Source: Granulosicoccus sp045106475
Lineage (GTDB): Bacteria; Pseudomonadota; Gammaproteobacteria; Granulosicoccales; Granulosicoccaceae
Assembly (NCBI GenBank): GCA_045106475.1
Contig: JBGCEO010000069.1
Location: 19,821-83,820 of the forward strand
Direction: 5' to 3'
DNA: 64,000 bases
The notes under the pieces are model-generated. The model had not been told where the DNA came from and did no database searches. It saw only the letters and a program-made list of their open reading frames with translations. A program made the translations under genes and the position numbers. Shown one piece after another: positions 17,909 through 26,844 of the stretch (the stretch's first letter is position 1; each line of letters opens with the position of its first letter).

Positions 17909-18301
17909 TCACGATAAAACAGACTTGGCCAAATTGGCACCGGCAGCAACGGCTATCAGTGACCCAGCGACATTCAACCCGATATTAAATGCCGCATAGC
18001 TGATATTTCCAGCTTCCAGCAGGCGCAGGGTATCAACCGAAAACGCCGAAAATGTGGTAAAACCACCTAAAAATCCAACGATGAGGAATAAGTGGGCAGC
18101 GGTGCCTAACAGACCTTTCTCGATCAGCCAGATAACCACGAACCCCGCCAGCAGCGCACCTGTGATGTTGGCCAATAGCGTAGCCACAGGAAAGCGCAGT
18201 AAGTGAGGATCTACGGCAAAGCTGATTGCATAGCGGGCACACGCTCCTAGCGCCCCGCCAGCGCCGACCATGAGGAAATTCAAACCTGTATTCATCGGCA
18301 T
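17909..18301 (-). CDS. crcB: Fluoride channel CrcB/Fluc
   Basis: 130 residues with four membrane helices; GAGGALGACARY near the N-terminus and the pore motif GGFTTFSAFSVDTLRLLE are diagnostic. CrcB forms a dual-topology dimer that lets fluoride leave the cell. A second ATG two codons in (18295) is an alternative start. I saw no clear fluoride riboswitch in the 45 bases upstream. It lies just upstream of serS on the same strand. Confidence 0.93.
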   Translation of the reverse strand: MPMNTGLNFLMVGAGGALGACARYAISFAVDPHLLRFPVATLLANITGALLAGFVVIWLIEKGLLGTAAHLFLIVGFLGGFTTFSAFSVDTLRLLEAGNISYAAFNIGLNVAGSLIAVAAGANLAKSVLS

Positions 18302-18346
18302 CGACTTTGCATCGTTGAATGACGGACTTTAGCGTAAATATCAATC

Positions 18347-18895
18347 ATGATCCTTAAAATCAGCCTAGCCATACTTTGTACCAGCGCAACGATGGCTTTC
18401 GCCCAACCGTTGTACAAATGGGTAGAAACAGATGGGTCGATTACATTTTCACCCCACAAGCCACCTGCTGGTACAAGCTATGAGACGGTCTCAAAACCGG
18501 CATCCTCATCGATAAACTCAGCTGTTGCTAAAGACGCATTGACTATTGATAATTCGCAATCGGGCACAAACCGTAAAAACGCGCCGGCCACTAATCAGAT
18601 AACGCCTGCCGTTCAAGCGATTCGGTCACCTTCCACCTCCCCAGGCCGGGTAAATAAGGAGCTCGGGGGCAAGGCAACGCCCGCAGCGCTCGCTCAGGCA
18701 GACTCTCAGTCAATCACCACGACACATTCTGCTAGCCCTTCCCTGAATAAACAACGACAGTGCCAGGATCTAAGAAAGCGGGTTGTATCGCTCGAGCGTC
18801 GCTTAAAGTCTCGCTTGACCCCTGAGGACATGGACAACACAGTTGTACATATGGCGCGCTACCAGCGAAGCTTTGATCAGCACTGTGTGCAGTAA
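18347..18895 (+). CDS. Secreted DUF4124 domain protein
   Basis: 182 residues with a signal peptide (about 1-19, ending AFA) followed by the DUF4124 stretch LYKWVETDGSITFSPHKPP near residues 22-40. The middle is Ser/Thr/Ala-rich and probably disordered, and the end has a basic helical segment with one Cys. DUF4124 proteins are common in Gammaproteobacteria; their function is unknown. It is divergent from crcB and convergent with the DUF1249 gene, overlapping it by 19 bases at the 3' ends. Confidence 0.8.
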   Translation: MILKISLAILCTSATMAFAQPLYKWVETDGSITFSPHKPPAGTSYETVSKPASSSINSAVAKDALTIDNSQSGTNRKNAPATNQITPAVQAIRSPSTSPGRVNKELGGKATPAALAQADSQSITTTHSASPSLNKQRQCQDLRKRVVSLERRLKSRLTPEDMDNTVVHMARYQRSFDQHCVQ

Positions 18896-19359
18896 TCCGC
18901 GCTTTTTGGTGCGGGCGCGGGATCTTTGGAGAATGAATGTCCTTGCCTGAGACAGTAGCTTAACCACTTGTTAAGGAATCGATTAAGCCTCCTGCCCTCG
19001 TCCAGGTCACGGGTGCGTCTTACCTCCACCCGCCCCTCCGGTAGCAGCCCACTCATCACCTCGCAGCTTCTGGCATCATGATACAAACGAATATTGAGAT
19101 CAGGCTCTTTTTCGCTGCGATGTAGATTGGACGCTGAGAACCGATAAGTGAGATTGAAGGTTGTGGTGTACCGATCATGCACTATATTGCTTATTTCAAG
19201 AGGCATCGCCTGTGCCACCTCTGATCGGAAGCAACCCAGCTGCATTGCCCGAAGTTCAGGCGCCAGCAATCGCATCAGCAAATAATTTTGCTCGTAAAGC
19301 TCCATTAGCGAAGCGAAGCGGCCGCTATTGCGTGGCCTGTGCAGTAGAGTGCTATACAT
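18877..19359 (-). CDS. DUF1249 family protein (YqiB-like)
   Basis: 160 residues matching the DUF1249 family: LMELYEQNYLLMRLLAPEL near the start, then a beta-rich domain with FNLTYRFS and a C-terminal RFLNKWLSYCLRQGHSF. E. coli YqiB belongs here; its role is not established. It is soluble, with no signal peptide. The 3' end overlaps the convergent DUF4124 gene. Confidence 0.8.
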   Translation of the reverse strand: MYSTLLHRPRNSGRFASLMELYEQNYLLMRLLAPELRAMQLGCFRSEVAQAMPLEISNIVHDRYTTTFNLTYRFSASNLHRSEKEPDLNIRLYHDARSCEVMSGLLPEGRVEVRRTRDLDEGRRLNRFLNKWLSYCLRQGHSFSKDPAPAPKSADYCTQC

Positions 19360-19569
19360 CGGATGTATTATGGTGCGGAGTGGATGTCACATCAAACAAA
19401 TATTTTAAACCGTGGCTTAACCTTGTAATCAGAGCGCAATAACGCCATATTACACATGATATCGCGGTGCAATTGCCCTCAAATGTCTAGATGCTGCTTG
19501 CAGTAATCGGGATTATGTTGATAATGGCGCCGGGACGTACATACCCGATTAAGGCAAATCAGAGATTTA

Positions 19570-19788
19570 ATGGCTAAAGAAGAACCCATAGAAATGGAGG
19601 GCGTTGTTGTCGATACCCTCCCCAACACGATGTTTCGAGTAGAACTCGAGAACGGTCATGTTGTTACTGCACACATATCAGGCAAAATGCGAAAACACTA
19701 TATTCGTATACTCACCGGTGACAAGGTGACAGTGCAAATGACTCCTTACGACCTAAGCAAAGGCAGAATTACGTACCGCAGTCGCTAA
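19570..19788 (+). CDS. infA: Translation initiation factor IF-1
   Basis: 72 residues, the full normal length, a single S1-like OB fold: MAKEEPIEMEGVVVDTLPN, then ENGHVVTAHISGKMRKHYI. IF-1 binds the ribosomal A site during initiation. The gene is monocistronic here and convergent with clpA, as in many Gammaproteobacteria where it neighbours the clp genes. The 210-base gap upstream holds the presumed promoter. Confidence 0.97.
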   Translation: MAKEEPIEMEGVVVDTLPNTMFRVELENGHVVTAHISGKMRKHYIRILTGDKVTVQMTPYDLSKGRITYRSR

Positions 19789-19866
19789 CACACTTTTGCG
19801 CTGCCGGGTTAGTTGGGGCCCACCGACAAAGAAATCCCAGATAGAACCGAGCTTGCGGTTCTCCAG

Positions 19867-19900
19867 ACAAAAAAACGTCCGCCATATGGCGGACGTTTCG
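19867..19900 (-). terminator. Intrinsic terminator of clpA
   Basis: A perfect palindrome with arms AACGTCCGCC and GGCGGACGTT around an ATAT centre. On the minus strand it is followed by a run of seven T and lies about 30 bases past the clpA stop, the classic intrinsic terminator form. In the plus direction it may also stop infA transcripts, though the T-run there is short. Confidence 0.85.
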
Positions 19901-19926
19901 CATTGCAGAACGCGCCAGTCAGGATA

Positions 19927-22203
19927 CTAGACTGTTGCCTCTTTACTTTCCTTGCTTTCAAATTCGAATGCAAGATCTCCTTTCTCGTCCAGAATGACGC
20001 GAACACGGCCACCTCTGCTGAGCTTGCCAAAGAGGATTTCGTCGGCCAGATGCTTCTTGACGTTTTCGCTAATTAGTCTGGACATCGGTCGAGCTCCCAT
20101 CCGCGCATCAAAACCGTGCTCTGCCAACCAGGCCTTAGCCTCATCATTGAAGTCGATTGATACGTTTTTCTCTTCAAGTTGTGCTTCAAGCTCGATAATG
20201 AACTTGTCGACAACATTAAGAATAATGCTCTTATCCAGAGCCTTAAACTGAATGATCGCGTCGAGCCTGTTGCGAAACTCAGGAGTGAACAACTTGTTTA
20301 CTGCTTCATTACCATCTGTACTGTGATCTTGTTGAGTGAATCCCATTGTTGTTCTGGAAATGGATTCTGCCCCGGCGTTGGTCGTCATGATCAAAATGAT
20401 GTTTCTGAAATCCGCTTTTCGACCATTGTTGTCGGTAAGGGTGCCGTGATCCATGACCTGTAAAAGCAGATTAAACACATCAGGATGCGCTTTTTCGATT
20501 TCGTCCAGCAAAACAACGGCGTGCGGATTCTGTATGACAGCATCGGTTAGCAAACCACCTTGATCAAAACCAACATAACCAGGAGGTGCACCGATCAGGC
20601 GCGACACTGTGTGTCGCTCCATGTACTCGGACATATCGAAACGGATTAGCTCAATACCCATAATACTGGCGAGTTGCTTGGTCACTTCCGTTTTTCCGAC
20701 CCCTGTTGGACCAGCAAACATAAAGCTGCCAATAGGTTTATCCTGTGGACCCAATCCTGAGCGGGACATTTTTATGGCCGCTCCCAATGTGTCGATAGCC
20801 TCGTCCTGGCCGAAAACCAGCATTCTGAGATCTCTGGACAATGTCTTGAGCTTATCCATATCGGTGGAAGAAACGCTCTTCTCTGGAATTCGTGCGATCT
20901 TTGCCACGATTGCTTCGATATCTTTGACAGTAATCTGCTTCTTACCTTTAGCGGTAACGCCTTTTACCCGATGATTGGCACCGGCTTCGTCGATCACATC
21001 AATCGCTTTGTCGGGTAGAAATCGATCGTTAATGTAACGACCAGATAGCTCAGCCGCTGTTTTCAGTGCCTTGGTCGAATACTTAACTTCATGAAATTCT
21101 TCATATCGAGTCTTGAGACCCTTGAGAATTTCAAATGTCTGATCAACTGATGGCTCTACGACATCGATTTTTTGAAAACGTCGGGACAACGCTCGATCTT
21201 TCTCGAATATACCCCGGTACTCTTGGTACGTGGTTGATCCAATGCACTTCAACTCGCCGGTGGCAAGCATCGGTTTGATCAGGTTGGAAGCATCCATAAC
21301 ACCACCTGATGCCGCACCTGCGCCAATTATGGTGTGAATTTCATCAATAAACAGGATTGCTCCAGGTTCTTTTTTGAGCTGGTTGAGTATGCCTTTGAGT
21401 CGCTTTTCAAAATCACCGCGGTACTTTGTCCCGGCAACCAATGCGCCTAGATCAAGCGAATAAATAATCGCTTCGGATAGAACCTCCGGAACCTCACCGT
21501 CGACTATCCGCTTAGCAAGGCCCTCCGCAATAGCGGTTTTTCCAACGCCAGCTTCACCAACCAGCAAGGGGTTGTTTTTTCGCCTGCGACATAAAACCTG
21601 AGATGCACGCTCGACTTCATGGTCGCGGCCGATCAAAGGATCGATTTCTCCAGCCAGCGCTTTGTTGTTCAGATTAGTTGCGTATTTGTCCAGGGGTTTG
21701 GCGTCACTCTCACCTTCCTCTGCACCGTATTCTGCACTCCCATCATCGGTTTCTTCAGGCTCATCCTGCGAATTTTTGGAAATGCCGTGCGAGATGTAAT
21801 TGACAACATCCAACCGCGTAATGTTTTGTTTGTTTAACAAATAGACTGTTTGTGAGTCCTGCTCGCCGAAGATGGCTACCAGGACGTTAGCACCTGTGAC
21901 CTCTTTTTTTCCAGAGCTCTGGACATGAAAAACAGCTCTCTGAAGTACTCGCTGAAAGCCGAGTGTCGGTTGTGTTTCGCGCGTATCGTTTTCGTCAAGC
22001 AACGGCGTATTTTCATCGACAAAGCTATCGAGTTCGTCACGCAGTGTTTCTAGATCGCCCCCACAAGCACGCAAAACCTGCGCTGCAGTCGGATTGTCTA
22101 TCAAAGCAAGCAATAGATGCTCAACAGTCATAAATTCAAAACGACGCGTACGAGCTTCTTTAAAAGCATTGTTAAGGGTAAATTCCAGCTCTTTACTCAG
22201 CAT
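19927..22203 (-). CDS. clpA: ATP-dependent Clp protease ATP-binding subunit ClpA
   Basis: 758 residues: an N-terminal double Clp repeat (1-145) that docks ClpS, an acidic linker, and two AAA+ modules with Walker A GEAGVGKTA and GPTGVGKTE. It unfolds substrates and feeds them to ClpP. Length and order match E. coli ClpA. It follows clpS by 68 bases on the same strand and ends before a strong terminator. Confidence 0.97.
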   Translation of the reverse strand: MLSKELEFTLNNAFKEARTRRFEFMTVEHLLLALIDNPTAAQVLRACGGDLETLRDELDSFVDENTPLLDENDTRETQPTLGFQRVLQRAVFHVQSSGKKEVTGANVLVAIFGEQDSQTVYLLNKQNITRLDVVNYISHGISKNSQDEPEETDDGSAEYGAEEGESDAKPLDKYATNLNNKALAGEIDPLIGRDHEVERASQVLCRRRKNNPLLVGEAGVGKTAIAEGLAKRIVDGEVPEVLSEAIIYSLDLGALVAGTKYRGDFEKRLKGILNQLKKEPGAILFIDEIHTIIGAGAASGGVMDASNLIKPMLATGELKCIGSTTYQEYRGIFEKDRALSRRFQKIDVVEPSVDQTFEILKGLKTRYEEFHEVKYSTKALKTAAELSGRYINDRFLPDKAIDVIDEAGANHRVKGVTAKGKKQITVKDIEAIVAKIARIPEKSVSSTDMDKLKTLSRDLRMLVFGQDEAIDTLGAAIKMSRSGLGPQDKPIGSFMFAGPTGVGKTEVTKQLASIMGIELIRFDMSEYMERHTVSRLIGAPPGYVGFDQGGLLTDAVIQNPHAVVLLDEIEKAHPDVFNLLLQVMDHGTLTDNNGRKADFRNIILIMTTNAGAESISRTTMGFTQQDHSTDGNEAVNKLFTPEFRNRLDAIIQFKALDKSIILNVVDKFIIELEAQLEEKNVSIDFNDEAKAWLAEHGFDARMGARPMSRLISENVKKHLADEILFGKLSRGGRVRVILDEKGDLAFEFESKESKEATV

Positions 22204-22271
22204 TATTTTGTAGTCCGCTCTCTAAAACCAGTTTCGTCGCATTGGGCGTCACGCTTGCTCGGCCTGTTTAG

Positions 22272-22592
22272 CTATTCTTTTTCCATCTCACACAACAGGG
22301 GGTGCTTCCTTTCTCGAGCAAGCTGCGTCACCTGCGCAACCTTTGTTTCTGCAATTTCACGGGTAAATAATCCACAAACACCCTTACCCTTCTGATGTAC
22401 ATGAAGCATTACCCGCGTGGCCTGTTCTTTGTCCAGCTTAAAAAATACCTGCAACACTTCAACTACAAATTCCATCGGGGTGTAGTCGTCGTTCAACAAA
22501 ACCACCTTCCACAGCGGCGGCTTAGCCAGCTTGGGCTTGGCCGTTTCAATGGCTAACCCCCCTTCCCTGTTTGTATCTTCTTCACTCATCAA
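22272..22592 (-). CDS. clpS: ClpA adaptor ClpS
   Basis: 106 residues; the ClpS core LWKVVLLNDDYTPMEFVVEVL and VMLHVHQKGKGVCG is complete, with the N-terminal disordered stretch needed to reach ClpA. ClpS brings N-degron proteins to ClpAP. It is immediately upstream of clpA, the usual order. Confidence 0.97.
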   Translation of the reverse strand: MMSEEDTNREGGLAIETAKPKLAKPPLWKVVLLNDDYTPMEFVVEVLQVFFKLDKEQATRVMLHVHQKGKGVCGLFTREIAETKVAQVTQLARERKHPLLCEMEKE

Positions 22593-22956
22593 TAAATTCC
22601 GCGAGATCGATTGCCATCTATCTAAACCTATTACGTAGTAATTCGGGCATTGGAAACGCGATCAAGCTTGCCAGATGGATCGCAATATTCGTACCCCAAC
22701 AACATAGTGACTGTAAAACGTAACTCAATTGCACCAAGAGCAACAAGTGAACAATACAAAAACACCTATGCAGATAAATTGTAGTCGGGTACAGCGTACT
22801 AAAAGGTGACCAAATGCGCTCTTTTTCTGACGGTGTGGCTGTTATTTGACTGGAGACTGCCAGAGCAGTGACATCAGCAAAATACCCGAAAGTTGGACAA
22901 TAAATCCATCTTTGGGTTCTGGAGGCATCTACAGTCTGGTAAAAGTGGCAGGATAC
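22593..22956. other. Intergenic region between EPS ligase gene and clpS
   Basis: 364 bases upstream of clpS and downstream of the O-antigen-ligase-type gene. I find no reading frame of useful length, no tRNA and no cspD, the usual clpS neighbour in other species. It presumably holds the clpSA promoter. No clear hairpin with a U-run was seen for the EPS operon end. Confidence 0.5.
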
Positions 22957-24927
22957 CTACTTTTTTCCACGTCGTTTTAATGAAGAAGTGGTCTTTGATA
23001 AAGGCTTTTCGGTCGCAGAACCATTGCCGCGGTTTTCAGCTGCAAGCGCTGCCTGATGAGCTCCAGCGCCGCGGAGAGGCTTTTTTTGCGCCCTGGATCT
23101 CGTTGTAATAATTCTATCCGCCTGCTCAGCGCCGGCACCCCGTTTCCCGCTGGGAGAAACCTTGGTGTCGATGTGGGTAAATTCTCCCTCGAGCACGTAG
23201 GAGGAGTCAGAATCCTGCTCAATGACGGCAGGGTCTCGCTCCCGCTCCGACTCTATTTCTGACAGGCTCGTACCCGACGCATTGGCCCCACGCTGTTCAA
23301 ACGCATTGGTTCGCTTTCTCCTAGGTTCTTCCGCTGCCGTTTTCTCTTGTTTGGCTTGCTGTTTTAGCACTTGCATAATCACCAGCAAGATCCAGAAATT
23401 GGCCGTGAAATTGAGCGACACTGCTCTCGAACCAAATATGCACACTACCGCAAAACAGGCGGTAGCCGCGGCTCCCCCGATACCGATTGCCTTTATAAAG
23501 CGATCATCCTCATTCAAGCTGTGCGTCCTGCCTAACGAGAAGCTATAGCCCAGTATGAGCAGGAACAAGGCTAAAGCCGGCAGTCCCATCTGCGAGCCAA
23601 TGTACAGATACATGCTGTGCGGATCACTCTCTTCGACAAACTCCTCCGTGTAGTCTTTTTTCAAATATGGAAATCCCTTAAAGCCTTTACCCCAGATGGG
23701 ATCTTCCGAAATCATGACGGCCGCGGCTCGCCACATAATCAAACGGGTAGACGAGCTTTTGTCCAACCTATCCTCGGCCGATGCACTGGATGATTCATCG
23801 CTTGTGAGGCTGCCCATACGAGCTGATATGGAATCAGGTAACAAATTCGGAAAAGCCAGAAAGAAACACAACGCAAATGCCGCCCAGGAGAACAGAAACA
23901 GCTTGCCTTTGAACCAACCAGCCATACAGCCGCCAATCAACATAGCCACATATGCCCCGCGAGAAAAGGTGGTGATTAGCACCTTGGCGGTCAATAGAAA
24001 ATAAGGTGTAAGCAGCCAGGCCCGGAGATCTTTTATGTAAATGATAAAAATGGCGATCAGCGGTAAAACGGTATAGGCAATGTATCCACCGAAATTATTA
24101 GACTGCAAATGAGGGCCTCCAATACGACTTTTTTCAATCGTGGAGCGTCCCATTTTTTCCAGCATTTCAGGGACTGCATACAGGACAACCAGCATGGAGC
24201 CGATTAACAGATACAAGAAACAGCGCTTTGCGGTTTCAGTATCCCGAATGCACATCAGAGCGATGAAGTAGAAGATGAATTGATCAACCCACGCTTTATA
24301 GCTCAGCAATTCGTTGTAGAGCAGGAACGTGCGCCCGCCCGGCAAAAACGTCACGGTAATAGCCGAGAGCGATGACAGGATTCCGAAAACCAGCACCAGG
24401 ACTGTTCCCGGAGGCCATTTGAATAAACTCTCACGCATCTGCGTAGCGCGAAGCAATGCCGCAAACAGCCCGAGCAACACAAGCATGTTAGTGCCGTTGA
24501 CACCGGGTGCCAGTGGAACAACAAAGACCTTAGAAAACGGCAGATAGATAATCATGCACGCCAGCACGAGCTCCACGCCTTTGAAGGCACTCAAGGCGAC
24601 CACAAGTCCCAGTGCCAATGCGATAGGGTATAAAATATAGGATGGCCAGCCTCCACCGGTTACGGTCAGCGCCAACACCAGAAAGGCGGGAAAAGCCAGG
24701 AAGCCGAGCACCGGCTTAAGCCCGTCCAACGCTGGAAAACCCGAGTTCTCAAAGCTACTCGACGCTTTTTCGCGCTCTCGCCTCTTTGAAGCACGCGAAG
24801 CCTTTCGCTGACGATGCACATTACCCAGCGCACCGCGGCGGCGTTTCGAGTCTCTGCCTACGACCTCGTCGTCACGGTCGTTGTACAGATCTTTTTCAGC
24901 GTGCGGAAATGGATTTGTAGAGGCCAT
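22957..24927 (-). CDS. O-antigen ligase / polymerase-type membrane protein of the EPS operon
   Basis: 656 residues from ATG 24927; an in-frame TTG 18 bases upstream is less likely. The middle (about 75-520) has at least ten membrane helices and a large periplasmic loop before DPHSMYLYIGSQMGLP, the signature of the O-antigen ligase/Wzy-like family. It probably polymerises or transfers the polysaccharide in the periplasm. Odd features are a strongly basic N-terminal tail (residues 20-55) and a basic, Ser-rich cytoplasmic tail of about 130 residues. It is the last gene of the EPS operon. Confidence 0.85.
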   Translation of the reverse strand: MASTNPFPHAEKDLYNDRDDEVVGRDSKRRRGALGNVHRQRKASRASKRREREKASSSFENSGFPALDGLKPVLGFLAFPAFLVLALTVTGGGWPSYILYPIALALGLVVALSAFKGVELVLACMIIYLPFSKVFVVPLAPGVNGTNMLVLLGLFAALLRATQMRESLFKWPPGTVLVLVFGILSSLSAITVTFLPGGRTFLLYNELLSYKAWVDQFIFYFIALMCIRDTETAKRCFLYLLIGSMLVVLYAVPEMLEKMGRSTIEKSRIGGPHLQSNNFGGYIAYTVLPLIAIFIIYIKDLRAWLLTPYFLLTAKVLITTFSRGAYVAMLIGGCMAGWFKGKLFLFSWAAFALCFFLAFPNLLPDSISARMGSLTSDESSSASAEDRLDKSSSTRLIMWRAAAVMISEDPIWGKGFKGFPYLKKDYTEEFVEESDPHSMYLYIGSQMGLPALALFLLILGYSFSLGRTHSLNEDDRFIKAIGIGGAAATACFAVVCIFGSRAVSLNFTANFWILLVIMQVLKQQAKQEKTAAEEPRRKRTNAFEQRGANASGTSLSEIESERERDPAVIEQDSDSSYVLEGEFTHIDTKVSPSGKRGAGAEQADRIITTRSRAQKKPLRGAGAHQAALAAENRGNGSATEKPLSKTTSSLKRRGKK

Positions 24928-25711
24928 GGTAGAGCCGGTTGCCAATAATTCGTCGAAGCGAACGTTTTGCCTGACTTTTTAGTCGATGTTGTCTGTAATA
25001 GCCCTTATCGGGACCGATGATACGACTAAATTCGTCCAGCGTTGTGTTTCGTCTTACCGCTACTCGACTTAGAGGTTCCCGGTTTTGCTGAGGCAACAAA
25101 AAATCGGTGTTCATATTCTCATTGTCTACTCGCGACGAGCCGAAAACATTAGTGTTCACAAGGGCTACAGAAGATCCAAACCATTGCTGATAACCCGCCG
25201 CCTGCAGCTGCGAAAGGGTCTCATTATTATATCGGCCACCGGGAAAGGAGATTGATTGACAGGGTCGACTGGTTAACGTTTCTAAAAGCTTTCGACTGTG
25301 GGCTAATTCATGGATCGACTCAGCGGGGCTCATATCATCAAAAAAACGGTGGCTCAGGCCATGGCTGCCCACATACATGCCCGATGTCTCACTCAGAGTC
25401 TTCAGCTGCTCCGAATCCATGAAGCCCACCCTTTTTCCGATAAAATTTGTTGTAACAAAGAATATGGCCGGCATTTGTCTCTCCACCAGCAGAGGCACTG
25501 CAAGTTCCAGATTGCTCAGGTGGCCGTCATCAAAAGTAATCACAATCTCAGGCTCAGTGGAACCATCAAAAACACCCACCCGCCGACTGATCAAGCTATC
25601 CAGTTGTGCTATGAAATTCGATTCGCTAACTGCGTAAGGCAAATCTTCATCGTCAATCAGGCTTGTGTCATTGTCGCGATATAGTGCGTGATACATTAGA
25701 ACAACACTCAT
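24896..25711 (-). CDS. NodB-type polysaccharide deacetylase
   Basis: 271 residues from ATG 25711. The carbohydrate esterase 4 motifs are present: TFDDG at 59-63 (catalytic and metal Asp), SHGLSHR (metal His pair) and FPGGRY. It lacks a signal peptide. It likely removes acetyl groups from N-acetyl sugars of the exopolysaccharide or its precursor. Its 3' end overlaps the ligase gene by 32 bases and its start overlaps the glycosyltransferase gene by four, so it is part of the operon. Confidence 0.88.
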   Translation of the reverse strand: MSVVLMYHALYRDNDTSLIDDEDLPYAVSESNFIAQLDSLISRRVGVFDGSTEPEIVITFDDGHLSNLELAVPLLVERQMPAIFFVTTNFIGKRVGFMDSEQLKTLSETSGMYVGSHGLSHRFFDDMSPAESIHELAHSRKLLETLTSRPCQSISFPGGRYNNETLSQLQAAGYQQWFGSSVALVNTNVFGSSRVDNENMNTDFLLPQQNREPLSRVAVRRNTTLDEFSRIIGPDKGYYRQHRLKSQAKRSLRRIIGNRLYHGLYKSISAR

Positions 25712-26844
25712 TGCGCCCTCCAACGAACACCACTATCACCTCTTAGAGCGCGCCAGGCGCCCACCACAGCCGCAGCATTAAGTTGCAGGAATACTTTGAT
25801 AATATTCACCAGCTTGTTGTCCACGCCCAACATTCCAAGCATACCCAGTGCATAAAAAAGCAATTGCACAACGAGCATCAGGTTCAAAAACCAGCTGCTT
25901 CCCACTAAGCTGGCAATGAGCGCAACCGCAAGCGCATACGGCACCAGCAACCTGCACACTTTATGCGAGAGAAACTGCCACCAGACAGGATTTCTAAGCG
26001 GATTGAACAACCATGGATGCCGTTTGAACGATTGAAAATTACCCGTAAGCGTTCGAGCTTTTCGTTTGAATTCGTTCGATACCTTGGCTTCGGCCTGATC
26101 ATACGCCTTGGCCATGGGTTCGAACACAGTACGCTTGCCTTGTTTTAACAGCGAAATGGGGGTGTCAAAATCATCTAGCAAAGTATCAGCTGGCAGTGGT
26201 TCATAGTCCAACCTCCGAATGGCATAGAGTGCACCCGTCGCACCTGTAGTGGAGAACAATCCACTTTCATTGGCACGAATCCACTTTTCATAGCGCCAGT
26301 AGAGACCAACATTTGCAGCTTCCTGACCTTCATCACCGCTCAGCACCAACTCGCCACTGACAGCACCGACATCGGCTGCCGAAAGCCGATTGACAAGTGC
26401 AGAAACAGAGCCTGCGGAAACTGCTTGCCGTGCATCCATGAAAACAATAACGTCTCCCTGCGCAACAGCGACACCCGCATTGAGTGCGGTTGGCTTGCCG
26501 GCTGCCGGACTGTATTGCTCAACACGCCATCCGGGCCGACTCTCAGATGCCTTTTCCAGTAAATCAACCGTATTGTCTGTTGATCCATCCGATACAAACA
26601 CACATTCAATCAGGTGCGAAGGGTAGGAAAGCCGGTCGAGAGACTCGATTTTGGCTGGCAAATTCAGCGCTTCGTTGTGAGCAGCAATAACAATACTGAC
26701 TGAAACAGACTGCGAGTCGCTCACAGGCTCTTCACTCACCTGATCTGACTGCTTAGGTCTTCTGGCTCGCCAGTTCAATACAAGGGGAAAAACCAGATAG
26801 GTGTATAGGCAAAATGCAACTGCACTCAAAAACAGAACAGTCAC
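25708..26844 (-). CDS. Membrane glycosyltransferase family 2
   Basis: 378 residues from GTG 26844, which overlaps the flippase TGA stop (GTGA). The upstream extension would overlap the flippase gene and is rejected. One N-terminal membrane helix, then a GT2 catalytic domain: IVIAAHNEALNLPAKIESL, FVSDGSTDNT, VIVFMDARQAV (D-X-D equivalent) and the later DTLLDDFDTPI with QGKR; then two or three C-terminal helices. It resembles processive or EPS-assembling synthases such as the poly-GlcNAc and hyaluronan type, but the substrate is not readable. Confidence 0.88.
   Translation of the reverse strand: MTVLFLSAVAFCLYTYLVFPLVLNWRARRPKQSDQVSEEPVSDSQSVSVSIVIAAHNEALNLPAKIESLDRLSYPSHLIECVFVSDGSTDNTVDLLEKASESRPGWRVEQYSPAAGKPTALNAGVAVAQGDVIVFMDARQAVSAGSVSALVNRLSAADVGAVSGELVLSGDEGQEAANVGLYWRYEKWIRANESGLFSTTGATGALYAIRRLDYEPLPADTLLDDFDTPISLLKQGKRTVFEPMAKAYDQAEAKVSNEFKRKARTLTGNFQSFKRHPWLFNPLRNPVWWQFLSHKVCRLLVPYALAVALIASLVGSSWFLNLMLVVQLLFYALGMLGMLGVDNKLVNIIKVFLQLNAAAVVGAWRALRGDSGVRWRAQ

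Noticed and set aside
18302..18346. Possible fluoride riboswitch upstream of crcB
   Set aside because: The 45-base gap is too short and shows no matching structure.
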